Below the pieces are notes generated by a model. The model saw only the letters and a list, made by a program, of their open reading frames with translations. It was not told the DNA's origin and made no database searches. Source: Luidia sarsii (taxonomy: Eukaryota > Echinodermata > Asteroidea > Paxillosida > Luidiidae). Taken from it: 64,000 nucleotides of DNA. The DNA is taken from positions 25,325,911 through 25,389,910 of the forward strand of contig OX465101.1 of the NCBI GenBank assembly GCA_949987565.1, in the 5' to 3' direction. The position numbers and the translations under genes are program-made. Of this stretch, positions 1 to 11,219 are shown in pieces. Each line of letters begins with the position of its first letter. Within the stretch, counting starts at the first letter, position 1.

Positions 1-1380
1 AGAAGGCAAAGACCGTCTGACACATACTCCCTACTTGTGTTTTGTTGACAGTCGTATTGCCGCTACACTTATTAAACCGATGGCATCAGGGTACATTTGC
101 CTGGGCGTATTTCAGTGCAGATTTAAGGTACCTTATTAATTCTTTCGGAAATCGATTGACAAGGCCACGGGCTATGATCTGAACATAGTTTTAGCTTGAA
201 GGTTTGAATATTAAAGGCGATATTCAGGAGGAGTCATTACAAGTCTCTGCAGCGAGATTCTTTGCAGTGTATTGTAAGCGCGTCGCAATATACTTGGCTG
301 TGCGCCGTCGCTCAAAGAACATGCCTCCTTTGCCTTAAAATAATTCTTGAATTAAGTCTCAGATATCTTGTCTTTCGATCGGATCCTCTCGAGAGCATGT
401 CAAGCTACCGATAGGTCAATTTTCAGCTTCTGGAACGAAATAGTTTTGATGATAATGACTAGAAGGCAAAGACCGTCTGACACATACCCCCTACTTGTGT
501 TTTGTTGACAGTCGTATTGCCGCTACACTTATTAAATCGATGGCATCAGGGTACATTTGCCTGGGCGTATTTCAGTGCAGATTTAAGGTACCTTACTAAT
601 TCTTTCGGAAATCGATTGACAAGGCCACGGGCTATGATCTGAACATAGTTTTAGCTTGAAGGTTTGAATATTGAAGGCGATATTCAGGAGGAGTCATTAC
701 AAGTCTCTGCAGCGAGATTCTTTGCAGTGTATTGAAAGCGCGTCGCAATATACTTGGCTGTGCGCCGTCGCTCAAAGAACATGCCTCCTTTGCCTTAAAA
801 TAATTCTTGAATTAAGTCTCAGATATCTTGTCTTTCGATCGGATCCTCTCGAGAGCATGTCAAGCTACAGATAGGTCAATTTTCAGCTTCTGGAACGAAA
901 TAGTTTTTATGATAATGACTAGAAGGCAAAGACCGTCTGACACATACCCCCTACTTGTGTTTTGTTGACAGTCGTATTGCCGCTAGACTTATTAAACCGA
1001 TGGCATCAGGGTACATTTGCCTGGGCGTATTTCTGTGCAGATTTAAGGTACCTTACTAATTCTTCCGGAAATCAATTGACAAGGCCACGGGCTATGATAT
1101 GAACAAAGTTCTAGCTTGAAGGTTTGAATATTGAAGGCGATATTCAGGAGGAGTCATTACAAGTCTCTGCAGCAAGATTCTTTGCAGTGTATTGTAAGCG
1201 CGTTGCAATATACTTGGCTGTGCGCCGTCGCTCAAAGAACATGCCTCCTTTGCCTTAAAATAATTCTTGATTTGAGTCTCAGATATCATGTCCTTCGATC
1301 GGATCCTCTCGAGAGCATGTCAAGCTACAGATAGGTCAATTTTCAGCCTTTGGAACGAAATAGTTTTGATGATAATGACT

Positions 1381-1840
1381 AGAAGGCAAAGACCGTCTGA
1401 CACATACCCCCTACTTGTGTTTTGTTGACAGTCGTATTGCCGCTACACTTATTAAACCGATGGCATCAGGGTACATTTGCCTGGGCGTATTTCAGTGCAG
1501 ATTTAAGGTACCTTACTAATTCTTTCGGAAATCGATTGACAAGGCCACGGGCTATGATCTGAACATAGTTTTAGCTTGAAGGTTTGAATATTGAAGGCGA
1601 TATTCAGGAGGAGTCATTACAAGTCTCTGCAGCGAGATTCTTTGCAGTGTATTGTAAGCGCGTCGCAATATACTTGGCTGTGCGCCGTCGCTCAAAGAAC
1701 ATGCCTCCTTTGCCTTAAAATAATTCTTGAATTGAGGCTCAGATATCTTGTCTCTCGATCGGATCCTCTCGAGAGCATGTCAAGCTACCGATAGGTCAAT
1801 TTTCAGACTCTGGAACGAAATAGTTTTGAGGATAAAGACT
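1381..1840 (+). repeat. Subfamily 4 exemplar (ATTGAGGCTC / CTCTCGATCGG / CTACCG)
   Basis: Linked 3' markers are ATTGAGGCTC, CTTGTCTCTCGATCGG and CTACCGATAGG, usually followed by CAGACTCTGG and TTTTGAGGATAAAGACT. Members start at 1381, 3221, 5521, 7361, 11502, 12422, 15182, 17022, 19783, 20703, 22083, 28064, 28984, 34506, 38186, 40947 and 63030. The five right-hand members 28064, 34506, 38186, 40947 and 63030 also share ACCTTCTGACACAAACC, GATGGAATC, TTCGAAAATCG and CCAAGGG, a derived sub-type not seen left of 28 kb. Confidence 0.84.
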
Positions 1841-4600
1841 AGAAGGCAAAGACCGTCTGACACATACCCCCTACTTGTGTTGTGTTGACAGTCGTATTGC
1901 CGCTACACTTATTAAACCGATGGCATCAGGGTACATTTGCCTGGGCGTATTTCAGTGCAGATTTAAGGTACCTTACTAATTCTTTCGGAAATCGATTGAC
2001 AAGGCCACGGGCTATGATCTGAACGTAGTTTTAGCTTGAAGGTTTGAATATTAAAGGCGATATTCGGGAGGAGTCATTACAAGTCTCTGCAGCGAGATTC
2101 TTTGCAGTGTATTGTAAGCGCGTCGCAATATACTTGGCTGTGCGCCGTCGCTCAAAGAACATGCCTCCTTTGCCTTAAAATAATTCTTGAATTAAGTCTC
2201 AGATATCTTGTCTTTCGATCGGATCCTCTCGAGAGCATGTCAAGCTACAGATAGGTCAATTTTCAGCTTCTGGAACGAAATAGTTTTGATGATAATGACT
2301 AGAAGGCAAAGACCGTCTGACACATACCCCCTACTTGTGTTTTGTTGACAGTCGTATTGCCGCTAGACTTATTAAACCGATGGCATCAGGGTACATTTGC
2401 CTGGGCGTATTTCTGTGCAGATTTAAGGTACCTTACTAATTCTTCCGGAAATCAATTGACAAGGCCACGGGCTATGATACGAACATAGTTCTAGCTTGAA
2501 GGTTTGAATATTGAAGGCGATTTTCAGGAGGAGTCATTACAAGTCTCTGCAGCAAGATTCTTTGCAGTGTATTGTAAGCGCGTTGCAATATACTTGGCTG
2601 TGCGCCGTCGCTCAAAGAACATGCCTCCTTTGCCTTAAAATAATTCTTGAATTAAGTCTCAGATATCTTGTCTTTCGATCGGATCCTCTCGAGAGCATGT
2701 CAAGCTACAGATAGGTCAATTTTCAGCTTCTGGAACGAAATAGTTTTTATGATAATGACTAGAAGGCAAAGACCGTCTGACACATACCCCCTACTTGTGT
2801 TTTGTTGACAGTCGTATTGCCGCTAGACTTATTAAACCGATGGCATCAGGGTACATTTGCCTGGGCGTATTTCTGTGCAGATTTAAGGTACCTTACTAAT
2901 TCTTCCGGAAATCAATTGACAAGGCCACGGGCTATGATATGAACATAGTTCTAGCTTGAAGGTTTGAATATTGAAGGCGATATTCAGGAGGAGTCATTAC
3001 AAGTCTCTGCAGCAAGATTATTTGCAGTGTAATGTAAGCGCGTTGCAATATACTTGGCTGTGCGCCGTCGCTCAAAGAACATGCCTCCTTTGCCTTAAAA
3101 TAATTCTTGAATTGAGTCTCAGATATCATGTCCTTCGATCGGATCCTCTCGAGAGCATGTCAAGCTACAGATAGGTCAATTTTCAGCCTCTGGAACGAAA
3201 TAGTTTTGATGATAATGACTAGAAGGCAAAGACCGTCTGACACATACCCCCTACTTGTGTTTTGTTGACAGTCGTATTGCCGCTACACTTATTAAACCGA
3301 TGGCATCAGGTTACATTTGCCTGGGCGTATTTCAGTGCAGATTTAAGGTACCTTACTAATTCTTTCGGAAATCGATTGACAAGGCCACGGGCTATGATCT
3401 GAACAAAGTTTTAGCTTGAAGGTTTGAATATTGAAGGCGATATTCAGGAGGAGTCATTACAAGTCTCTGCAGCGAGATTCTTTGCAGTGTATTGTAAGCG
3501 CGTCGCAATATACTTGGCTGTGCGCCGTCGCTCAAAGAACATGCCTCCTTTGCCTTAAAATAATTCTTGAATTGAGGCTCAGATATCTTGTCTCTCGATC
3601 GGATCCTCTCGAGAGCATGTCAAGCTACCGATAGGTCAATTTTCAGACTCTGGAACGAAATAGTTTTGAGGATAAAGACTAGAAGGCAAAGACCGTCTGA
3701 CACATACCCCCTACTTGTGTTGTGTTGACAGTCGTATTGCCGCTACACTTATTAAACCGATGGCATCAGGGTACATTTGCCTGGGCGTATTTCAGTGCAG
3801 ATTTAAGGTACCTTACTAATTCTTTCGGAAATCGATTGACAAGGCCACGGGCTATGATCTAAACATAGTTTTAGCTTGAAGGTTTGAATATTAAAGGCGA
3901 TATTCGGGAGGAGTCATTACAAGTCTCTGCAGCGAGATTCTTTGCAGTGTATTGTAAGCGCGTCGCAATATACTTGGCTGTGCGCCGTCGCTCAAAGAAC
4001 ATGCCTCCTTTGCCTTAAAATAATTCTTGAATTAAGTCTCAGATATCTTGTCTTTCGATCGGATCCTCTCGAGAGCATGTCAAGCTACAGATAGGTCAAT
4101 TTTCAGACTCTGGAACGAAATAGTTTTGAGGATAAAGACTAGAAGGCAAAGACCGTCTGACACATACCCCCTACTTGTGTTGTGTTGACAGTCGTATTGC
4201 CGCTACACTTATTAAACCGATGGCATCAGGGTACATTTGCCTGGGCGTATTTCAGTGCAGATTTAAGGTACCTTACTAATTCTTTCGGAAATCGATTGAC
4301 AAGGCCACGGGCTATGATCTGAACATAGTTTTAGCTTGAAGGTTTGAATATTGAAGGCGATATTCAGGAGGAGTCATTACAAGTCTCTGCAGCGAGATTC
4401 TTTGCAGTGTATTGTAAGCGCGTCGCAATATACTTGGCTGTGCGCCGTCGCTCAAAGAACATGCCTCCTTTGCCTTAAAATAATTCTTGAATTGAGTCTC
4501 AGATATCATGTCTTTCGATTGGATCCTCTCGAGAGCATGTCAAGCTACAGATAGGTCAATTTTCAGCTTCTGGAACGAAATAGTTTTGATGATAATGACT

Positions 4601-5060
4601 AGAAGGCAAAGACCGTCTGACACATACCCCCTACTTGTGTTTTGTTGACAGTCGTATTGCCGCTACACTTATTAAACCGATGGCATCAGGGTACATTTGC
4701 CTGGGCGTATTTCAGTGCAGATTTTGGGTACCTTACTAATTCTTTCGGAAATCGATTGACAAGGCCACGGGCTATGATCTGAACATAGTTTTAGCTTGAA
4801 GGTTTGAATATTAAAGGCGATATTCAGGAGGAGTCATTACAAGTCTCTGCAGCGAGATTCTTTGCAGTGTATTGTAAGCGCGTCGCAATATACTTGGCTG
4901 TGCGCCGTCGCTCAAAGAACATGCCTCCTTTGCCTTAAAATAATTCTTGAATTAAGTCTCAGATATCTTGTCTTTCGATCGGATCCTCTCGAGAGCATGT
5001 CAAGCTACAGATAGGTCAATTTTCAGCTTCTGGAACGAAATAGTTTTTATGTTAATGACT
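4601..5060 (+). repeat. Subfamily 1 exemplar (TTA at offset 211, ATTAAGTCTC)
   Basis: Defined by ATTAAAGGCG at offset 210-219 (other types have ATTGAAGGCG), AGCGAG, CCTTAAAATAA, ATTAAGTCTC and CTTGTCTTTCGATCGG. Most end in CAGCTTCTGG; 3681, 7821 and 17482 end in CAGACTCTGG. Members by monomer start: 1, 1841, 3681, 4601, 5981, 7821, 9202, 10582, 12882, 13802, 15642, 17482, 18863, 21163, 22543, 23463, then only 26224, 31746, 32206, 44629, 46009, 50149 and 52678 in the right half. Monomers 38646, 41407 and 63490 are hybrids that switch to the CCTTGAAATAA type near offset 335. The exemplar also has ATTTTGGGTACC in place of ATTTAAGGTACC, shared with 9202, 10582 and 18863, which breaks the 12-bp palindrome. 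Confidence 0.85.
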
Positions 5061-8000
5061 AGAAGGCAAAGACCGTCTGACACATACCCCCTACTTGTGT
5101 TTTGTTGACAGTCGTATTGCCGCTAGACTTATTAAACCGATGGCATCAGGGTACATTTGCCTGGGCGTATTTCTGTGCAGATTTAAGGTACCTTACTAAT
5201 TCTTCCGGAAATCAATTGACAAGGCCACGGGCTATGATATGAACAAAGTTCTAGCTTGAAGGTTTGAATATTGAAGGCGATATTCAGGAGGAGTCATTAC
5301 AAGTCTCTGCAGCAAGATTCTTTGCAGTGTATTGTAAGCGCGTTGCAATATACTTGGCTGTGCGCCGTCGCTCAAAGAACATGCCTCCTTTGCCTTAAAA
5401 TAATTCTTGATTTGAGTCTCAGATATCATGTCCTTCGATCGGATCCTCTCGAGAGCATGTCAAGCTACAGATAGGTCAATTTTCAGCCTTTGGAACGAAA
5501 TAGTTTTGATGATAATGACTAGAAGGCAAAGACCGTCTGACACATACCCCCTACTTGTGTTTTGTTGACAGTCGTATTGCCGCTACACTTATTAAACCGA
5601 TGGCATCAGGGTACATTTGCCTGGGCGTATTTCAGTGCAGATTTAAGGTACCTTACTAATTCTTTCGGAAATCGATTGACAAGGCCACGGGCTATGATCT
5701 GAACATAGTTTTAGCTTGAAGGTTTGAATATTGAAGGCGATATTCAGGAGGAGTCATTACAAGTCTCTGCAGCGAGATTCTTTGCAGTGTATTGTAAGCG
5801 CGTCGCAATATACTTGGCTGTGCGCCGTCGCTCAAAGAACATGCCTCCTTTGCCTTAAAATAATTCTTGAATTGAGGCTCAGATATCTTGTCTCTCGATC
5901 GGATCCTCTCGAGAGCATGTCAAGCTACCGATAGGTCAATTTTCAGACTCTGGAACGAAATAGTTTTGAGGATAAAGACTAGAAGGCAAAGACTGTCTGA
6001 CACATACCCCCTACTTGTGTTGTGTTGACAGTCGTATTGCCGCTACACTTATTAAACCGATGGCATCAGGGTACATTTGCCTGGGCGTATTTCAGTGCAG
6101 ATTTAAGGTACCTTACTAATTCTTTCGGAAATCGATTGACAAGGCCACGGGCTATGATCTGAACGTAGTTTTAGCTTGAAGGTTTGAATATTAAAGGCGA
6201 TATTCGGGAGGAGTCATTACAAGTCTCTGCAGCGAGATTCTTTGCAGTGTATTGTAAGCGCGTCGCAATATACTTGGCTGTGCGCCGTCGCTCAAAGAAC
6301 ATGCCTCCTTTGCCTTAAAATAATTCTTGAATTAAGTCTCAGATATCTTGTCTTTCGATCGGATCCTCTCGAGAGCATGTCAAGCTACAGATAGGTCAAT
6401 TTTCAGCTTCTGGAACGAAATAGTTTTGATGATAATGACTAGAAGGCAAAGACCGTCTGACACATACCCCCTACTTGTGTTTTGTTGACAGTCGTATTGC
6501 CGCTAGACTTATTAAACCGATGGCATCAGGGTACATTTGCCTGGGCGTATTTCTGTGCAGATTTAAGGTACCTTACTAATTCTTCCGGAAATCAATTGAC
6601 AAGGCCACGGGCTATGATACGAACATAGTTCTAGCTTGAAGGTTTGAATATTGAAGGCGATTTTCAGGAGGAGTCATTACAAGTCTCTGCAGCAAGATTC
6701 TTTGCAGTGTATTGTAAGCGCGTTGCAATATACTTGGCTGTGCGCCGTCGCTCAAAGAACATGCCTCCTTTGCCTTAAAATAATTCTTGAATTAAGTCTC
6801 AGATATCTTGTCTTTCGATCGGATCCTCTCGAGAGCATGTCAAGCTACAGATAGGTCAATTTTCAGCTTCTGGAACGAAATAGTTTTTATGATAATGACT
6901 AGAAGGCAAAGACCGTCTGACACATACCCCCTACTTGTGTTTTGTTGACAGTCGTATTGCCGCTAGACTTATTAAACCGATGGCATCAGGGTACATTTGC
7001 CTGGGCGTATTTCTGTGCAGATTTAAGGTACCTTACTAATTCTTCCGGAAATCAATTGACAAGGCCACGGGCTATGATATGAACATAGTTCTAGCTTGAA
7101 GGTTTGAATATTGAAGGCGATATTCAGGAGGAGTCATTACAAGTCTCTGCAGCAAGATTATTTGCAGTGTAATGTAAGCGCGTTGCAATATACTTGGCTG
7201 TGCGCCGTCGCTCAAAGAACATGCCTCCTTTGCCTTAAAATAATTCTTGAATTGAGTCTCAGATATCATGTCCTTCGATCGGATCCTCTCGAGAGCATGT
7301 CAAGCTACAGATAGGTCAATTTTCAGCCTCTGGAACGAAATAGTTTTGATGATAATGACTAGAAGGCAAAGACCGTCTGACACATACCCCCTACTTGTGT
7401 TTTGTTGACAGTCGTATTGCCGCTACACTTATTAAACCGATGGCATCAGGTTACATTTGCCTGGGCGTATTTCAGTGCAGATTTAAGGTACCTTACTAAT
7501 TCTTTCGGAAATCGATTGACAAGGCCACGGGCTATGATCTGAACAAAGTTTTAGCTTGAAGGTTTGAATATTGAAGGCGATATTCAGGAGGAGTCATTAC
7601 AAGTCTCTGCAGCGAGATTCTTTGCAGTGTATTGTAAGCGCGTCGCAATATACTTGGCTGTGCGCCGTCGCTCAAAGAACATGCCTCCTTTGCCTTAAAA
7701 TAATTCTTGAATTGAGGCTCAGATATCTTGTCTCTCGATCGGATCCTCTCGAGAGCATGTCAAGCTACCGATAGGTCAATTTTCAGACTCTGGAACGAAA
7801 TAGTTTTGAGGATAAAGACTAGAAGGCAAAGACCGTCTGACACATACCCCCTACTTGTGTTGTGTTGACAGTCGTATTGCCGCTACACTTATTAAACCGA
7901 TGGCATCAGGGTACATTTGCCTGGGCGTATTTCAGTGCAGATTTAAGGTACCTTACTAATTCTTTCGGAAATCGATTGACAAGGCCACGGGCTATGATCT

Positions 8001-8280
8001 AAACATAGTTTTAGCTTGAAGGTTTGAATATTAAAGGCGATATTCGGGAGGAGTCATTACAAGTCTCTGCAGCGAGATTCTTTGCAGTGTATTGTAAGCG
8101 CGTCGCAATATACTTGGCTGTGCGCCGTCGCTCAAAGAACATGCCTCCTTTGCCTTAAAATAATTCTTGAATTAAGTCTCAGATATCTTGTCTTTCGATC
8201 GGATCCTCTCGAGAGCATGTCAAGCTACAGATAGGTCAATTTTCAGACTCTGGAACGAAATAGTTTTGATGATAATGACT

Positions 8281-8741
8281 AGAAGGCAAAGACCGTCTGA
8301 CACATACCCCCTACTTGTGTATTTGTTGACAGTCGTATTGCCGCTACACTTATTAAACCGATGGCATCAGGGTACATTTGCCTGGGCGTATTTCAGTGCA
8401 GATTTAAGGTACCTTACTAATTCTTTCGGAAATCGATTGACAAGGCCACGGGCTATGATCTGAACATAGTTTTAGCTTGAAGGTTTGAATATTGAAGGCG
8501 ATATTCAGGAGGAGTCATTTCAAGTCTCTGCAGCGAGATTCTTTGCAGTGTATTGTAAGCGCGTCGCAATATACTTGGCTGTGCGCCGTCGCTCAAAGAA
8601 CATGCCTCCTTTGCCTTAAAATAATTCTTGAATTGAGTCTCAGATATCTTGTCTTTCGATCGGATCCTCTCGAGAGCATGTCAAGCTACAGATAGGTCAA
8701 TTTTCAGACTCTGGAACGAAATAGTTTTGAGGATAAAGACT
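8281..8741 (+). repeat. 461-bp monomer (inserted A at 8321), first in the window
   Basis: Reads TGTGTATTTGTTGAC where other monomers read TGTGTTTTGTTGAC or TGTGTTGTGTTGAC. It is preceded by the unusual combination CAGACTCTGG with TTTTGATGATAATG, which also precedes every later 461-bp monomer I checked. The 3' part has ATTTCAAG and ends in CAGACTCTGG and GAGGATAAAG. Confidence 0.92.
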
Positions 8742-11219
8742 AGAAGGCAAAGACCGTCTGACACATACCCCCTACTTGTGTTGTGTTGACAGTCGTATTG
8801 CCGCTACACTTATTAAACCGATGGCATCAGGGTACATTTGCCTGGGCGTATTTCAGTGCAGATTTAAGGTACCTTACTAATTCTTTCGGAAATCGATTGA
8901 CAAGGCCACGGGCTATGATCTGAACATAGTTTTAGCTTGAAGGTTTGAATATTGAAGGCGATATTCAGGAGGAGTCATTACAAGTCTCTGCAGCGAGATT
9001 CTTTGCAGTGTATTGTAAGCGCGTCGCAATATACTTGGCTGTGCGCCGTCGCTCAAAGAACATGCCTCCTTTGCCTTAAAATAATTCTTGAATTGAGTCT
9101 CAGATATCATGTCTTTCGATTGGATCCTCTCGAGAGCATGTCAAGCTACAGATAGGTCAATTTTCAGCTTCTGGAACGAAATAGTTTTGATGATAATGAC
9201 TAGAAGGCAAAGACCGTCTGACACATACCCCCTACTTGTGTTTTGTTGACAGTCGTATTGCCGCTACACTTATTAAACCGATGGCATCAGGGTACATTTG
9301 CCTGGGCGTATTTCAGTGCAGATTTTGGGTACCTTACTAATTCTTTCGGAAATCGATTGACAAGGCCACGGGCTATGATCTGAACATAGTTTTAGCTTGA
9401 AGGTTTGAATATTAAAGGCGATATTCAGGAGGAGTCATTACAAGTCTCTGCAGCGAGATTCTTTGCAGTGTATTGTAAGCGCGTCGCAATATACTTGGCT
9501 GTGCGCCGTCGCTCAAAGAACATGCCTCCTTTGCCTTAAAATAATTCTTGAATTAAGTCTCAGATATCTTGTCTTTCGATCGGATCCTCTCGAGAGCATG
9601 TCAAGCTACAGATAGGTCAATTTTCAGCTTCTGGAACGAAATAGTTTTTATGATAATGACTAGAAGGCAAAGACCGTCTGACACATACCCCCTACTTGTG
9701 TTTTGTTGACAGTCGTATTGCCGCTAGACTTATTAAACCGATGGCATCAGGGTACATTTGCCTGGGCGTATTTCTGTGCAGATTTAAGGTACCTTACTAA
9801 TCCTTCCGGAAATCAATTGACAAGGCCACGGGCTATGATCTGAACATAGTTTTAGCTTGAAGGTTTGAATATTGAAGGCGATATTCAGGAGGAGTCATTT
9901 CAAGTCTCTGCAGCGAGATTCTTTGCAGTGTATTGTAAGCGCGTCGCAATATACTTGGCTGTGCGCCGTCGCTCAAAGAACATGCCTCCTTTGCCTTAAA
10001 ATAATTCTTGAATTGAGTCTCAGATATCTTGTCTTTCGATCGGATCCTCTCGAGAGCATGTCAAGCTACAGATAGGTCAATTTTCAGACTCTGGAACGAA
10101 ATAGTTTTGAGGATAAAGACTAGAAGGCAAAGACCGTCTGACACATACCCCCTACTTGTGTTGTGTTGACAGTCGTATTGCCGCTACACTTATTAAACCG
10201 ATGGCATCAGGGTACATTTGCCTGGGCGTATTTCAGTGCAGATTTAAGGTACCTTACTAATTCTTTCGGAAATCGATTGACAAGGCCACGGGCTATGATC
10301 TGAACATAGTTTTAGCTTGAAGGTTTGAATATTGAAGGCGATATTCAGGAGGAGTCATTACAAGTCTCTGCAGCGAGATTCTTTGCAGTGTATTGTAAGC
10401 GCGTCGCAATATACTTGGCTGTGCGCCGTCGCTCAAAGAACATGCCTCCTTTGCCTTAAAATAATTCTTGAATTGAGTCTCAGATATCATGTCTTTCGAT
10501 TGGATCCTCTCGAGAGCATGTCAAGCTACAGATAGGTCAATTTTCAGCTTCTGGAACGAAATAGTTTTGATGATAATGACTAGAAGGCAAAGACCGTCTG
10601 ACACATACCCCCTACTTGTGTTTTGTTGACAGTCGTATTGCCGCTACACTTATTAAACCGATGGCATCAGGGTACATTTGCCTGGGCGTATTTCAGTGCA
10701 GATTTTGGGTACCTTACTAATTCTTTCGGAAATCGATTGACAAGGCCACGGGCTATGATCTGAACATAGTTTTAGCTTGAAGGTTTGAATATTAAAGGCG
10801 ATATTCAGGAGGAGTCATTACAAGTCTCTGCAGCGAGATTCTTTGCAGTGTATTGTAAGCGCGTCGCAATATACTTGGCTGTGCGCCGTCGCTCAAAGAA
10901 CATGCCTCCTTTGCCTTAAAATAATTCTTGAATTAAGTCTCAGATATCTTGTCTTTCGATCGGATCCTCTCGAGAGCATGTCAAGCTACAGATAGGTCAA
11001 TTTTCAGCTTCTGGAACGAAATAGTTTTTATGATAATGACTAGAAGGCAAAGACCGTCTGACACATACCCCCTACTTGTGTTTTGTTGACAGTCGTATTG
11101 CCGCTAGACTTATTAAACCGATGGCATCAGGGTACATTTGCCTGGGCGTATTTCTGTGCAGATTTAAGGTACCTTACTAATCCTTCCGGAAATCAATTGA
11201 CAAGGCCACGGGCTATGAT
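8460..11219 (+). repeat. Three-monomer (1380-bp) tandem duplication
   Basis: Two adjacent units, about 8460-9839 and 9840-11219, contain the same order: a monomer second half with ATTTCAAG and GAGGATAAAG, then a subfamily 3 monomer (8742 and 10122), then a TTTTGGG subfamily 1 monomer (9202 and 10582), then the first half of a subfamily 2 monomer with AATCCTTCCGG (9662 and 11042). The junction lies inside monomer 9662, which switches type between 9815 and 9840. Confidence 0.85.

Larger units (their letters stand above)
921..8263 (+). repeat. Seven-monomer block present twice, 4140 bp apart
   Basis: 921 to about 4123 matches 5061 to about 8263 with an offset of exactly 9 monomers. Shared rare markers fix the register: GAACAAAGTT plus TTGATTTGAG (monomers 921 and 5061), GAACGTAG (near 2024 and 6164), AGATTATTTGCAGTGTAATG (near 3016 and 7156), GGTTACATTT (near 3309 and 7449) and GATCTAAAC (near 3858 and 7998). 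The monomers just before 921 and 5061 differ (461 has AAATCGA and ATTGAAAGCG; 4601 has TTTTGGG), which places the left boundary. The right boundary is where TTTTGAGGATAAAG in the first copy meets TTTTGATGATAATG in the second. Confidence 0.86.

Noticed and set aside
44..80. TTGACA followed by TATTAA as a bacterial promoter, and AGGAGG at offset 226 as a ribosome binding site
   Set aside because: The spacing between the promoter hexamers is 19, no start codon follows the AGGAGG at a usable distance, and the context is a eukaryotic-type satellite. Chance matches repeated with the unit.
141..180. CENP-B box-like sequence around TTTCGGAAATCG or CCACGGGC
   Set aside because: Neither strand matches the required TTCG-N4-A-N2-CGGG spacing.
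191..212. GGTTTGAAT resembling a tRNA/SINE B box, with TAGCTTGAAGG as a possible A box
   Set aside because: The two motifs are only a few bases apart, the A box lacks its conserved A, and no cloverleaf can be folded around them. No evidence of a tRNA-derived origin.
671..874. A 67-codon open frame that recurs in most monomers (TTG start, Cys-rich sequence)
   Set aside because: It begins at TTG, not ATG, and disappears whenever the satellite has TTA there. Stops arise freely (11042, 19323, 50837, 52217), it has no recognisable domain, and it overlaps antisense frames. It is a by-product of the repeat.
1092..1289. A 65-68-codon open frame on the minus strand, seen 31 times
   Set aside because: It starts at ATG but is present only in subfamilies 2 and 3 because of one diagnostic base (CAT versus CTT on the + strand). 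No family resemblance, and changes are not biased to synonymous sites as far as I can see.
8188..8463. A 91-codon open frame recurring 15 times with each 461-bp monomer
   Set aside because: It exists only because the inserted A joins two frames. It starts at TTG and spans a monomer boundary. Its recurrence tracks the insertion lineage, not selection on a protein.
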